From contig OZ007510.1 in assembly GCA_963931865.1 (NCBI GenBank), positions 11,670,013 to 11,734,012 on the forward strand: a stretch of DNA of 64,000 bases, given 5' to 3'. Made by a program: the position numbers and the translations under genes. This DNA is from Axinella damicornis. Its lineage: Eukaryota; Porifera; Demospongiae; Axinellida; Axinellidae. The first letter of the stretch is position 1; the number at the start of each line of letters is the position of its first letter. Shown here in pieces: positions 20,787 through 32,165 of the stretch. The notes below the pieces were generated by a model. It saw only the letters and a program-made list of their open reading frames with translations, had not been told where the DNA came from and did not search any database.

Positions 20787-21960
20787 GTGAGTGATGCCCA
20801 CTCCCTTGTTACCCTGTGCGCACATGTGCGAGAAAGGTTTAAGCAATCAGTTTTGTCTGCCTGTCGTCTGTCTGTTAGTTGTGTGTGAAATTTTTTTGAA
20901 AATCTCACCACATGGGCCCTCAAAACCTTTGCAAATAGCAAAAAAAAACTGCTCTCAAGAAACCAGCTAACAGTGTCGAGCCTATTTACAGATGGTGATT
21001 ATACCCTCTTTGCGGCGCCTCTAGAAGGCCTGACACGTGCGAGAACGACCGTTTCGGAGGTACAGCAGGGAGAAACTTAGGTCTGTTGACCCATCTTTGC
21101 TCAACGAACCATTGTGAACACACACCGAGATCGCAGGTACCTACTGATGTCAAGGTGCTTCATTTTGCTGTTATTTCGGCCATCTCCTCATTTCCATAAC
21201 TCTTCATAACATTGGCTCCACACCTTTGGGATCGCAGAATCCTTTCAAGAACAGGAAATGTACTGCATTCATGCTTCGAGGTGACCGTCAGGAAATAGTC
21301 TTGTCCCACCATTTATATACTTCACAGTACTTTCCAGCTATTTCGTATTATTTGTAACATTTTTGGCCCCACCTCTTCAGCTTGCAATCAGAAATATATA
21401 CGGCAGTCGGTCACTCCCACACCTTGGATACGGCCATACCTGAACCCAGTATACACGATGCACATGTTTGATGCACATCGGCAGAGATGCCGAGGCAATT
21501 GTAGTTGCACTCTATCCTGTACTGTAGATGTTCCACGCAGGGTATGTGTTCTATGAACATTTCTAGTTAGACAAAAGTTATAAGTATGCCACCACACCAA
21601 ACTAAACTAGTGGAATGCAGGACATTGGAGGGCGAGCCTGAGCACGTGCAGGACATGCATGGAGCAGTTGCATTCACATGACTGTCAACGAAATGTGATT
21701 GGGCAATGAGCATATATAGTTGGCCACAGAAATTATGACACTCGTTCACATCACAGCAACTGTAAATCAGGTTAGTGTTACGTAGGTGAAGCAGTCTAGC
21801 AGGTACGTCTCCGGCCACGGCGATAGGTCCACGAGTGGTCTCCGTCTTTGTTGTCGCCATCGTCCATCGAACAGTAGACGTAGAATTATTGTGCACGTGC
21901 AAGTGAAATCTGCTGCATGATTTAAAATTTCTGGTAAGTGGTCAGTCCAAGCAAGCTAGC
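20787..21960. other. Copy C intron with unrecognised inserted DNA
   Basis: The intron between the ALQYLRK and QLLHDC exons is much longer here than in copy A. Nothing coding is recognised. The block around 21588-21660 (CACCAAACTAAAC...GGAGGGCGAGCCTGAGC) matches the same intron at about 29970 and 42100. Confidence 0.5.
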
Positions 21961-21971
21961 ATGCATATGTC

Positions 21972-22667
21972 ATGGTAAAAATGGACCCCCCTAAATTGGT
22001 TCCCCCCGGAACCAATTTGTTGATAAATACGGACCCCCCGGAACTTATTTTACTGCAAAATTTGGACCCCCCCTGAAAAATTTGGACCACCCCCTGGAAC
22101 TAATCTTGTTGATAAATAAGGACCCCCGGAACTTATTTCACTGCAACATTTGGACCCCCTCCGCCAACAACTATATGGACCACACCCCTGGAACTAATCT
22201 TGTTGATAAATAAGGACCCCCGGAACTTATTTCACTGCAACATTTGGACCCCCTCCGGCAACAACTATATGGACCCCCTATGGATGTCACTAGTACTTGA
22301 ACATTGCAGTGACAAAACCTTTAATAATGATAGCAGTCAATACAACAGTTCTGCACAAGCTCTCTTCTTCTCCTTTGTGAGGTTTGGTGGGTAGGAGCCA
22401 TTTGGGCATAGTGAACGGCGTATTCTACTATCTCGTCTCCCGCACTATTCGTCATTTTGACTTCGGCCTTTTCGCTGTCACTCTTTGCCTGCCACTGCGG
22501 CAACAGCATCTTTTATAGCACCTTCCCAACCTCTGACATGCGCTGATTTAATCTTTGGGCCTTGGCGGGACGGCTGTGCCAGGGGGGAACAAATTTTTCA
22601 GGGGGGGTCCAATTGTTTCAGAAAAATTAGTTCCGGGGGGAACCAATTTTAGGGGGGTCCAAATTAA
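21972..22667. mobile_element. MITE with GGACCCCCC / GGGGGGTCC inverted ends
   Basis: Inverted termini of about 80 bp: TGGACCCCCCTAAATTGGTTCC at the left and the complementary AACCAATTTTAGGGGGGTCCA at the right. Inside, a block of about 98 bp (GGAACTAATCTTGTTGATAAATAAGGACC...) occurs twice in tandem at about 22094-22285. No transposase was seen. Confidence 0.75.
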
Positions 22668-23098
22668 ACGTGACACATACACACACACTGCCCAATGAAA
22701 TCACGCTAGTGTGGGGCTCGCTCAGGCTCACCCCAATAATTTAGCAGCGTGCCTGATTGAATTTCCACTGCCATCTCTCACGTGTTTTACTCACCAACTA
22801 TTTCATCTGAGGAAGAGCTCGTACGATCTCTCTTCTCCCGACTGCAGACAACTGCTCCATGACTGTGGTATTGGTGTGGGAGGAGAGGGTGGGGAGGGCG
22901 TGACGTCAGCCGTCAGCCAGCACCGAGCACTGATCTTCTGTCAGTACAAGAGCATGCTGAACATCATTGAGAACGACCTCTTCAAGTGAGTGGGTGTGTC
23001 TCTGAGTGTGAGGCGGGAGTGAGTATGTGGGTGGAGTGTGTACAAGCTTCTTGAGCAGGCTCAGGGTACATAGTTTGCCTGTGACAATGTTACACATA

Positions 23099-24086
23099 CC
23101 GTAGTCTCTCGAAAATACGCCCACCCTCGAAAATACGCCCACCCCCCTTTTTCAGGGCAAGTTGTTGCAAAGGGTCATTTATTTCTCGAAAGTACGCCCA
23201 CCCTATTAGCTCGCACTTGAATAGCTCCAGAAGAAGCACTGTCAGAGAGGTTGGACTAAGAAATGAAGGCTGGCTATTGCGGTACTATTTGCAATGAATT
23301 TCATTATGTTGCATGCCATTGCATAATCAGCTGTGTACTGAATGCATGACATGAAACCGTGCACGCGCTGTGCATTGCATGTTTAGTCTCGTTCCCAGAC
23401 CCAAACAACCCCAGCGAAGATCGCTTGCAGTATCTCGCGGGGAAGGAGGGTCTGGTCATTTGACTGCGGGCAACGCGGATCTACGCCTGGTATGCAGGCG
23501 TACTCAATTATTGGTTAATTATCAAATTCTACTGTAAATATTTTTCCGCTGATTTAGAAGCGCTCTCAAAATGACTTGGATGTAGATTCCATAGATCCGC
23601 GTTGCCCGCGGTCAAATGACCAGACCCTCCTTCCCCGCGAGATACTGCAAGCGATCTTTGCTGGGGTTGTTTGGGTCTGGGAACGAGACTATTGCATGTT
23701 TGTGTCTTCGCGTGTGCAATCGCCTAGCGTAGCACTAGCAGCGCACTACGGATTTCTAGGAAGCAGCAGCAATCGGCAAGTCCCGAAGATAGTCTGCGCA
23801 CTCTACGTCATTCAAGCAGTCCAGCTGTGTCTTGTTTGCTGTTCCTGTAGCTACTCACACGAAGAGATTGTTCCTGCCTCACCAAGAAACTCCGGGACTA
23901 GTAGTAGTTAAGCCTTGCTGGAATGACTGTTGCAGTATTGCACTCGTATACGCATGTACTTGGGTGGGCCTACTTTCGAATTGGGTGGGCCTACTTTCAG
24001 GAGAGGGGTCCTCGAAAATACGCCCATCCCCCTCTTTGAGCAGATTCTAAATTCATCGCCCATGGGCGTATTTTCGAGAGACTATG

Positions 24087-24087
<1 letters not shown>
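23099..24087. mobile_element. Mariner-like MITE (TA target) containing a nested foldback
   Basis: Terminal inverted repeats CCGTAGTCTCTCGAAAATACGCCC and GGGCGTATTTTCGAGAGACTATGG, flanked by TA on both sides inside a CA tract. It splits the intron before the HMPSVTYL exon; copy A lacks it at the equivalent place. No transposase ORF was found. A second element (23384-23691) is inserted within it. Confidence 0.8.
23384..23691. mobile_element. Foldback element, TAGTCTC variant, 9-bp TSD
   Basis: A 308-bp palindrome with ends TAGTCTCGTTCCCAGACCC and GGGTCTGGGAACGAGACTA. The arms extend inward for over 100 bp. The 9-bp direct repeat TTGCATGTT is perfect (23375-23383 and 23692-23700). Confidence 0.9.
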
Positions 24088-24129
<42 letters not shown>

Positions 24130-24130
24130 G

Positions 24131-24208
24131 GACACACATGCCCTCTGTGACCTACCTCCAACTGGATGGATCAATCATTCCCAGTGGCAGATTTGAGATC
24201 GTCCACAA
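24131..24208 (+). pseudogene. BTAF1: BTAF1 copy C exon: HMPSVTYLQLDGSIIPSGRF
   Basis: Intact 78-base exon with canonical borders (CACAG acceptor, AA|GTGAGT donor), part of the C-terminal helicase domain. It is not followed by the [11 protein letters not shown] exon; instead an upstream-type exon follows at 24581. Confidence 0.8.
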
Positions 24209-24580
24209 GTGAGTTCAGGGAGAATAGTCTGGTGAACTGTGTGATGAGTTTGCAGTTGCCACTGAAGCCTCTTCACCAGCTGGTCCTCTTGAATTGACTG
24301 GATGGGAGTACTGATCAGCCTGCTTCTGTGTGTACTGTAACCTCCTGATAATAATTATGCCCATGGGTGATGAACTTTAGTGGCTGCTCAAAGAGGGGGG
24401 TCACTGGCCACAAGACTGTTAGTTGTGAAAAGTTGTGACCCACAAGTACAGTACCGTAATGAAATAGTTGGAGCATCAATAATATTATCATATCCAAAAC
24501 CAGTCCTACAACACACCCAGTGAAGCACACTTTTTTTACATTGTGCTCACGTCTTCCTCACCCCAACTTTGCATCCCCAG

Positions 24581-24733
24581 TTGGCAGTGGAGAGTCCCCC
24601 ACAGATGCCCTCCCTGGCTGCAGAGCAGAGGGGGAGGCAGAGACAGTTCCTGGAGCAGCTCCTAGACACCAGTAAACTGGAGAACTATGCCATCCCCATC
24701 CCCATCAAGGCAGACCTCCGGAAGTACCAACAG
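24581..24733 (+). pseudogene. BTAF1: Out-of-order BTAF1 exon: LAVESPPQMPSLAAEQRG...KYQQ
   Basis: Intact 51-codon exon between a CCCCAG acceptor and a CAG|GTCAG donor. In the native order it precedes DGINWLAFLNKY; here it follows a helicase C exon and leads into the T3 3' flank. The join marks a deletion or exchange inside the array. Confidence 0.8.
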
Positions 24734-24958
24734 GTCAGAACTAGCTACTATTTGCATAATCTTGCACACAAAGTGCCATGTCAACCTTTAGGGATTGGAA
24801 ATCTACTTCAGGTTGAACATAAAAGTTCAGCTATGAGCTGCTACTGCACTATATGATGCAATTGTCACAGCATACATTTAAGTAAAACAAGTTGTCTAAC
24901 TACACTGAAATGGTCACTGTGTTCTGCATGTAAGTGCACACAATTTGATAGTAAGATG

Positions 24959-27202
24959 TCAGAATATCTGGACTCGTTTTTTGTTGTAGTCGGCTACAAG
25001 AACGAAGCCATTTGCATCAACTGCTACTCCACGTGGTCCATTGAACTGGCCTTGTGCTTCTCCCTTCACACCAAACGACTTGAGAAATTTGCCTTCGCAG
25101 GAGAACACTGAAACTCTGTGCTGGTAATACTCAGCTACATACACCATGTCACCATGTATGGCAATGGAGTAGGGAGATTGTAACTGTCCAGTTCCAAACT
25201 TCTGCAGGAACTGACCATCTGGAGTGAAGGCTTGAATGCAGTAGTTGTTGAGGTCAGCTACATATACGTTTCCAGTGCTGTCAAATGCCACATCCAAGGG
25301 ATTCTTGAATTGGCCATTTTCACTTCCGTTGCTTCCAAAGCTACTGTGGTGGGTCAGATTTGTTTCTACCACTTGTATTCTATGATTCACCTGGTCACAC
25401 ACATACAGTTTGCCATTCTTCTTGTTGAAGCCAATGCCAACAGGGTTGTGGAACTGCAGGGGATTGCTGCCATGTGTGCCGACTGCAGCAGTGAATTCAC
25501 CTGTTGAGGTAAACTTTTGAATGCGGTGGTTGTTGTTATCCACTACATAGATATTATCAGCATCATCCACTGCTACTCCCAAGGGATTAATGAACTGGCC
25601 ATTTGCTGACCCTCTGCTCCCAAATGATTGGATCTTCCGGGGCCCCTCTGGAGTGAAGACTGAGACGCAGTATGCACTATTCTCCACTATTATGATGTGG
25701 CCTTCACTATTGGTTGTTAGTCCCCACGGTCCATTCACATTCCCAATAACCCTGATGGGATTCCCGAGCGTTTGCAGGGGTGGTCTGACTGTCACTGTAA
25801 ATGGACTGCCCTTTGTACTCTTCCCTTTGATTCTGATGTGTAGCTCATGGTTCCCTCGTGTAGTTGGCTTGTACTTGATCACATATTTGCTTCTACCCTC
25901 ATCTTTGGCTTGACATTCAGCAGTGGTACCATCTTTGCTGCGCACCAGTTCAGCTGTAAGGTTTTGGATTGGTACTGTACACTCTCTGTCATCCTTGTCC
26001 CTAACATGCAGTGTGACTGTTGCTTCCTCTCCTACTGTTGCAGTTTTCAGACCATCTCCAGTGGCATAGCACTTCTCAGGGCAGTCTGATCGAGCTACTA
26101 ATCCAGCAAACCCTTTGCAGGCTTGGAGGAGGTCCAGACTATCACCAGCCACCAACTGGATGTTTGCCTCCTGTTCTGGAGCTAGTGTGTCAGGGTTGAA
26201 CTCAGCAGTGATCTGTCCAATCTGTTTGAGCACAGGGGTCTTCATCGCTAGAATCTCTCCCTTGCTTCCAGTTTTCAGACTGCCCTCCACGTAATCCAGG
26301 CAGCTACTGAGCTGAGTCTGGAATAGCTCACAGCAATCCCTCTGTGCTGCCAGGCCTTTGAGCTTCTGTTGTGTGAGTTGGTGTAACTGGCCAACGAGCT
26401 CGGTTCTCTGCTGCTCAAGGGCTTGGTGCAGGCGATCAATTTGCTTGTGGATGTCAGCTTCGACTGTCATTCTCTGGTCTTCTATTTCCTTTGTTCTGGT
26501 GTCCAGTGTCTGGACTGCTTTGCCGACAGTGGCTAGCTGTTCCTTCACTGGCTGCAGACTAGAAACTATCTCCTCCTTGTGTTTTGGGAAGGTGTCGGTG
26601 ACCAGGTCATAGTTGTGTCCCTGGTGGAGGCGTATGGTGCAGTCGTTGCATATGAGCTCTCCACAGGTCTCGCAGTAGATCTTGAGGATGTTTTCTGGGT
26701 GCTTTGGGCAGAACATGACCTTCTTTGTTGGAGGGACAAGGTTGGCTGCCTCTTTCTGAACAACACTGAGGCTAGCTATCTGGTGGGTGCTAAATTCTTT
26801 CCATGTTTGATGAATCTCGGTGCACTTATTGCAGACAAACTGGCCACAGTCACGGCAGAACCCTGTTGCCAGAGACTGTTCACATTTCTCACACTGTGTT
26901 TTCCGTGGCTCTTTTGCTTTCGATAGCAAATCTCGAATCTCAAACAAATGTTCGACATGAAAGTCAGTCTGCAGCCCCAAGACCCCAGTGGGCGGTAGTG
27001 GGGTGGTTCGGCGACAGTTTGGGCAGGTTAGGGTGAGTCCATCGCGATCCTGGACCACTAGACGTTCGAGACACTTCTTGCAGAAGGAATGGAAGCATGG
27101 CAGCAGCTTAGCATTGGTGTAGGTGTCCAGGCAGACAGAGCATTCAAGCTGGGTCGTGATCCTTTTTAGTGCTTTCTCAGCAACACTGGGTGGCTCGTCC
27201 AT
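24959..27202 (-). CDS. TRIM-NHL protein, copy T3
   Basis: Intact exon of 747 aa starting directly at MDEPPSVAEK. All RING and B-box cysteine and histidine ligands of T1 are present. Propeller loops differ from the other copies: IVENSAYCVSVF, VADLNNYCIQAF, VAEYYQHRVSVF, VADYNKKRVQIF. One inserted residue occurs after the first blade (EGPRKIQSFG). The acceptor CCCATAG lies two bases before the ATG. Family role: RING E3 ligase with an NHL recognition platform (inferred). Confidence 0.93.
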   Translation of the reverse strand: MDEPPSVAEKALKRITTQLECSVCLDTYTNAKLLPCFHSFCKKCLERLVVQDRDGLTLTCPNCRRTTPLPPTGVLGLQTDFHVEHLFEIRDLLSKAKEPRKTQCEKCEQSLATGFCRDCGQFVCNKCTEIHQTWKEFSTHQIASLSVVQKEAANLVPPTKKVMFCPKHPENILKIYCETCGELICNDCTIRLHQGHNYDLVTDTFPKHKEEIVSSLQPVKEQLATVGKAVQTLDTRTKEIEDQRMTVEADIHKQIDRLHQALEQQRTELVGQLHQLTQQKLKGLAAQRDCCELFQTQLSSCLDYVEGSLKTGSKGEILAMKTPVLKQIGQITAEFNPDTLAPEQEANIQLVAGDSLDLLQACKGFAGLVARSDCPEKCYATGDGLKTATVGEEATVTLHVRDKDDRECTVPIQNLTAELVRSKDGTTAECQAKDEGRSKYVIKYKPTTRGNHELHIRIKGKSTKGSPFTVTVRPPLQTLGNPIRVIGNVNGPWGLTTNSEGHIIIVENSAYCVSVFTPEGPRKIQSFGSRGSANGQFINPLGVAVDDADNIYVVDNNNHRIQKFTSTGEFTAAVGTHGSNPLQFHNPVGIGFNKKNGKLYVCDQVNHRIQVVETNLTHHSSFGSNGSENGQFKNPLDVAFDSTGNVYVADLNNYCIQAFTPDGQFLQKFGTGQLQSPYSIAIHGDMVYVAEYYQHRVSVFSCEGKFLKSFGVKGEAQGQFNGPRGVAVDANGFVLVADYNKKRVQIF

Positions 27203-27204
27203 TG

Positions 27205-27545
27205 CTATGGGAATGGGTACACAGAGTATACGGGGCGTACATTATTTGAAATGGTTTGATTAACAGCACAATACAAACAGACTAATCCATTTTGGCTATG
27301 ACAGTCTCGGAACCAGACCCTTGGAAAATTGTAGCTAGGTAGTAGCTAAGATCCACTGGCGGAGATCGACTGGGGTGGAAGTGTACTGTGAGCTGGAATG
27401 CAGGCACACTTCCAATTAGTTAGATGATGCAGTAATTATGATTGCATTCTTACTGGAAATACTAACTGCACTACACTAGTAGTATAGTTCAAGGTTGGAG
27501 GAACCTGCAATCTTGTTTCTGGGAGAATCACATGGTGGTGCTTAC
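27205..27545 (-). other. 5' UTR intron of T3
   Basis: Minus-strand donor TAATGG|GTAAGC; the acceptor lies two bases upstream of the start codon. Confidence 0.65.
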
Positions 27546-27660
27546 CCATTAGAAGAGGTGGGTAGATGCTGGTATTGTGGCAGACTCTCAGCTGGTGGCA
27601 GGTTCATCAATGTGGACTTGCAGCTTGTAGTACAGAAATGCGAACTCTCAACTGGTCAGC
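27546..27660 (-). other. Probable 5' UTR exon of T3
   Basis: Block conserved with T1, T2, T5 and T6 upstream of the donor; non-coding. The 5' edge is not determined. Confidence 0.55.
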
Positions 27661-27698
27661 AACTTGACTGCGGATTTGCCTACTTGGTATGCATTTTA

Positions 27699-27708
27699 CC
27701 TTATTTGG
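27699..27708 (-). promoter_or_regulatory. CArG box upstream of T3
   Basis: CCAAATAAGG on the minus strand, at the conserved position. Confidence 0.5.
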
Positions 27709-27912
27709 CAAAAGAGTAGTAATTTAATCTATATATATGACTAATCTCAATGAATTTGCTAATCATAATCATCCCTGGTGCTACCCACGTATCCACACAT
27801 ATTACTGTGGAGACATCAATTGCCTCATATCCATGTCAGGCCTGCTAAGGAATGGTGACTGCCATGAGCAAGACTATTGCCATGCACAGCGACATCCCAA
27901 AATTTGATCATC

Positions 27913-28170
27913 AGGCCAATAATATAATTACACAATTACACACTGCCGAAGGCAGTGCATAGATCAAGGTGTGTATACATAGTGCCTATCAGTCCACACG
28001 AAGCGTGGAAATTTTTCGTCTTCATTGCTATCAGGATGGGCTCTCATGGCACCTTCATGCTTTGCACTGCAAGTTCCAGATGTATGATTGCAGGTCCCGC
28101 TTTCGCTTTCGTCGTGCGTGCCCGATAGATTTATTGATCAAAGCCGTAGTGGTTCCTACGGCCCTGGAGA
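27913..28170. repeat. Dispersed repeat shared with 59438-59700
   Basis: Both places carry CCAATAATATAAT, ACACACTGCCGAAGGCAGTG, AGTCCAC(A/G)C(G/A)AAGCGTGGA, CTTTGCACTGCAAGTTCCAG and GGTCCCGCTTTCGCTTTCGT in the same order. Both copies lie between a TRIM gene and the next BTAF1 exon, so they may have been carried by the segmental duplication rather than transposed separately. Confidence 0.7.
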
Positions 28171-28225
28171 GTGTGAGATTGCACTGAGATGTGTGACACT
28201 CACACCCAGTACATAAGATTTTGTA

Positions 28226-28442
28226 CATACACAGGCCTGTAGGAAGCAATGTTGGTTTGGTCAGGCGGAGAGCGCTTTGCATATTCGAGCGATGAAATGG
28301 TGTCGGCGCGCAATGGCATGGCGTGCGCAGCGCGCCAACCGAGAAGCAGAGCAAGCGCACGAAGGGGGTCTAGGGGGCCCTCCCCCAGGAAAATTTTGAA
28401 TTTTAGACCTTCTGAGATCGTTTCTGGTGCAATCTTGGGAAA
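28226..28442 (+). repeat. Interspersed repeat, second copy
   Basis: Direct-orientation homologue of the repeat at 1-190, including GGAAGCAATGTTGGTTTGGTCAGGCGGAGA and the CCCTCCCCCAGGAAAATTTT motif. It is GC-rich inside (GCGCGCAATGGCATGGCGTGC). Confidence 0.6.
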
Positions 28443-28721
28443 CTGCAAGATTCAACAACATAATTGCTAGCCAGACTGAGCATATTATCGGTCCGGCGGC
28501 CGCCGCACCTGCCGCACCTACTCCTACGGCCCTGATACACACACACACACACACACTCACATGCAATGTACAAGCACACACTCTAGATCACTAAATCTGT
28601 GAAGCAGTTGAAAGCTATAGACTGATCTTGTCTGGTACCCCCATTCAGGTAGGTACACGACAATATTTGATGAGGATCGATGTGCGTACCAAACCAGTGC
28701 ATGTTTAGTCTTGATCTCCAT

Positions 28722-28723
28722 GA

Positions 28724-28757
<34 letters not shown>
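28722..28757. repeat. (CA)n microsatellite
   Basis: CA tract that runs into the NVLEL exon remnant; the expected AG acceptor is missing. Confidence 0.85.
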
Positions 28758-28988
28758 CAATGTGCTGGAGCTGTTTGACTTCCTGATGCCGGGTTTCCAC
28801 AGTGAGGCAGTTGTACGAGAGGTTTGGGAAGCCCATCCTGCTCGGCAAGGATGCCAAGTCCTCCTCTAAGGAGCAGGAGGCAGGCACGTGATGAGAGTAT
28901 GGAGGGATGGGTGGGAGGTAGGGACTCCTATTACGTATTTGTACTTCATGAAGGTGGGTGTAGCCAATAGTCAGTTTTCCCTTTCTCC

Positions 28989-29250
28989 CTCTCTCCCCCC
29001 TCCCTCCCTCCCTCCCTTCCTTCTTTCCTTCCTTGCTTCCCTCCCTCCCCCCTCCCTCCCTCCCTCCCTCCCTCCCTCCCTCCCTCCCTCCCTCCTCCCT
29101 CCCTCCCTCCCTCCCTCCCTCCCTCCCTCCCTCCCTCCCTCCCTCCCTCCCTCCCTCCCTCCCTCCCTCCCTCCCTCCCTCCCTCCCTCCCTCCTTCCCT
29201 CCCTCCCTCCTTCCCTCCCTCCTCCCTCCCTCCCTCCCTCCCTCCCTCCA
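28989..29250. repeat. (CCCT)n array running into a splice acceptor
   Basis: Tetranucleotide pyrimidine array ending at CCAG before the VLAIEAL exon. Same position as the arrays in copies C, E and F1. Confidence 0.95.
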
Positions 29251-30025
29251 GGTGCTCTGGCAATCGAGGCGCTATACTTCCCTTCCTGCTGAGGAGGATG
29301 AAGGAGGACATCCTGCAGGACCTGCCACCCAAGGTGTCCTGTAGGTGCAGCTTTATGAGGACTTTGCAAAGTCTCAGGCAAAGAGGGAGGTGGAGGACAG
29401 CCTGGTGGAGGAGGGAGGGGAGAGGGAGGAGGCTCGGCCAACCACCCATGTCTTCCAGGTGTGTGTGCATGAAGTATTTTAAGGGACGTGGAAGTGAGGA
29501 GGGAGGGGAGCAGTGACTTAGCATCACAACCTCTTGCCAATCAATATTATTTACACACATCCGGCCAGCATACATGCTGCATCCACCAACACAGAAACAG
29601 TGCATCCTACCTCTACCACTCCCCACCTCCCATCTTCCTCTCCTTCCCCCCTCCCCATCAGGCATTGCAGTACCTTCGCAAGGTGTGCAACCATCCTGCC
29701 CTGGTGGTCACCCCCGACCATCCCCTCTACTCCAAAGTCCAGGAGTACCTCAGGAAGAACACAACAGACCTCAAGGACATCAGGCATGCTGCAAAGCTGC
29801 AGGCACTCAAGTAAGCAGGAATAATTATACAGATGTGAAAATACACCTGAATGCCTCTATGGTAGAAGATACATAGATAGATACATAGATTATAAAATGT
29901 GACATTTCTCCACTACCCTCAAATTTCTCAAGGACACACCATAATGTATATACTTGCATGGAGTATACCACCCCACCAAACTAAATCACTAGGGGAATGC
30001 AGGACATTGTGGGGCGAGCCTGAGC

Positions 30026-30480
30026 GAGTACATGCATGCTGAATGTGCATGGAGCAGTTGCGTGTGCTGAATGTGCATGGAGCAGTTGGGTGTACTGAAT
30101 GTGCATGGAGCAGTTGGGTGTACTGAATGTGCATGGAGCAGTGGGTGTACTGAATGTGCATGGAGCAGTTGGGTGTACTGAATGTGCATGGAGCAGTTGG
30201 GTGTACTGAATGTGCATGGAGCAGTTGGGTGTGCTGAATGTGCATGGAGCAGTTGGGCGTGCTGAATGTGCATGGAGCAGTTGGGTGTGCTGAATGTGCA
30301 TGGAGCAGTTGGGTGTACTGAATGTGCATGGAGCAGTTGGGTGTACTGAATGTGCATGGAGCAGTTGGGTGTGCTGAATGTGCATGGAGCAGTTGGGTGT
30401 GCTGAATGTGCATGGAGCAGTTGCGTGTGCTGAATGTGCATGGAGCAGTTGCGTGTGCTGAATGTGCATGGAGCAGTGCA
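30026..30480. repeat. 28-bp tandem repeat, about 16 units
   Basis: The unit is TGTACTGAATGTGCATGGAGCAGTTGGG with T/C and A/G variants. Because 28 is not a multiple of three, three reading frames stay open on the minus strand (161, 167 and 184 aa). These are artefacts of the array. The seed sequence (GTGCATGGAGCAGTTG) occurs singly in the same intron of copy C near 21650. Confidence 0.95.
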
Positions 30481-31177
30481 GCATGTGCTGACTTCCTCGT
30501 TCTCTGCTGATGCCAGCATACTATGATGCCAGATCTGTGTCATGCCTAGTCACAGTGAGTTTAGTGTTACCGTGTGCAGGCCAGTCAACTTCCCATCCTC
30601 TGGCAATAGCTGAAGCAGTCTAACAGGCACATCACACCATGATGGTATTCATGCTGCACACCATGATGATGTGCTCTGCATGCAGGACATGCGATGGCTT
30701 GAAGCGCTCTCCCCGTCTTCAGGAAATCCTTTGCCACTCACCGCCCTGCTATAGTCTCCATCCTTGGCAAGGCCTTGTTGAGGTAGACTGTTCATAGTTC
30801 GCGTCTCAGTTTGGCATCATGATATCAACGCACGAGCAGGAAGTGAACTCCGTTTGGAAATAACCCACGATGCAAGAACATAGCCTCGTACCCAGGCCCT
30901 CACGTGGAACGCGTTCCGCGTGAGGGCCTGGGTACGAGGCTAGCAAGAACACGCAAAATATGAGCAGGAAGTGATTTACGGCACAACGTACGACAGATAT
31001 AAACATATTATTGAAAATTTGCAGCAAACTCGTCTATGTGGGGCTCACTCAGGCTCGCCCCAAATTAATTTTAGCAACGTGCCTGATTGAATTTCCACTG
31101 CCATCTCTCATGTGTTTTACTCACCAACTATTTCATCTGAGGAAGAGCTCGTATGATCTGTCTTCTCCCAACTGCAG
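30481..31177. other. Copy D intron; foldback inside, no gene
   Basis: Apart from the foldback element at 30881-30942, nothing coding is seen. The last part (from about 31040) is the conserved region before the QLLHDC exon. Confidence 0.5.
30881..30942. mobile_element. Foldback element, TAGCCTC family, 9-bp TSD
   Basis: A 62-bp element with ends TAGCCTCGTACCCAGGCCC and GGGCCTGGGTACGAGGCTA, flanked by the direct repeat GCAAGAACA (30872-30880 and 30943-30951). Confidence 0.9.
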
Positions 31178-31315
31178 ACAACTGCTCCATGACTATGGTA
31201 TTGGTATGGGTGGAGAGGGTGGGGAGGGTGTGACGTCAGCCATCAGCCAGCACCGAGCACTGATCTTCTGTTAGTACAAGAGCATGCTGAACATCATTGG
31301 GAACGACCTCTTCAA

Positions 31316-31363
31316 GTGAGTGTGTGTGTCTGAGTGTGAAGTATGTGGAGAGGGTGGTGTGTT

Positions 31364-31394
<31 letters not shown>

Positions 31395-32165
31395 GGGGAC
31401 TGGTACTAAGAGTAAGGAGAGTGCTGCAATGACTGAATGTGAGTATGCAACATAATTATATGATTAGCCTGGATACTGACTCTGTTTGGACAGATCACAT
31501 ATTCCCATCCTCCATAGGGTATAATCCAAGAGCAGATTGCCAGAGCTCCATACAAAGGAGCTGTACAATAATAGCTTGGGCCCTATCCGCAAACAACTTA
31601 AGAAATACCTTCAGCTCGTGCATTATCTCACCCTCAACCATTAACTAGATTGCCCTTGTGCACTAAACCCCGTAATGCACTGCAAACTGGTATCTAAACT
31701 ACTTAGCACTACTCACTGACCCGAAACAGCCACTAAAGTGTGCATTAAGCGATTTAATGTTCAGTCATGTGACCGATTCTGAGGCATCTGATTCGTCCAT
31801 CGTCGCCTGTGGCTGGAGGACACGCATGATTTTTATTTCCCCTGGGGGGCCACTGCCAGTACTCACAATGACATTAGGCGCCAGCATGGAGTGCTCTGGA
31901 GGAGGGTTGCTTGTCTGAGACACAGCATGCTGCAAGGGTCACATGACCAACCCTAAGCAATGATAAAGTTACACGTAGGAAAGTATACATGCACATATAC
32001 TACAGACAATGTTCAGGTGAAGGTGTTGTTCCTAGAACACCAGATTTGTACAATCCTAGGATATATGGCTTGCTGTGTTGCATCCAGTAACACCTAGGGT
32101 CTCATTCACATCCTCTCACTCTTTCTCACACCCACACACACCCACACACACACCCACACTCACAG
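31316..32165. other. Copy D intron; no gene seen
   Basis: Contains a GT and poly-G stretch (31355-31399) and unrecognised sequence to 32100. CA/CCCACA repeats then lead into the HMPSVSYL exon. Confidence 0.5.

Larger units (their letters stand above)
18909..22985 (+). pseudogene. BTAF1: BTAF1 copy C: degraded helicase exons
   Basis: Pieces in order: 18909-18972 (VVKQLKANYRMILSGTPIQ, two bases short), about 19206-19314 (LFDFL then a stop, [23 protein letters not shown]), 19828-19860 (VLSMEALH, truncated), 19906-20019 (VQLYEDFAKSQ, intact), 20630-20786 (ALQYLRKVCSHSALVV, eight extra bases causing a stop in AAQS) and 22848-22985 (QLLHDCGIG...QYKSMLNIIENDLF, intact 45 codons). The NNVLELWS start and most of the EALHRQVLP exon are lost. 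Introns carry a G-run, CCCT arrays and several MITEs. Confidence 0.85.

Noticed and set aside
29928..30543. Three overlapping 161-184 aa repeat proteins (HSMHIQHTQLL type)
   Set aside because: The 28-bp tandem repeat keeps all frames open; there is no start context, domain or splice support.
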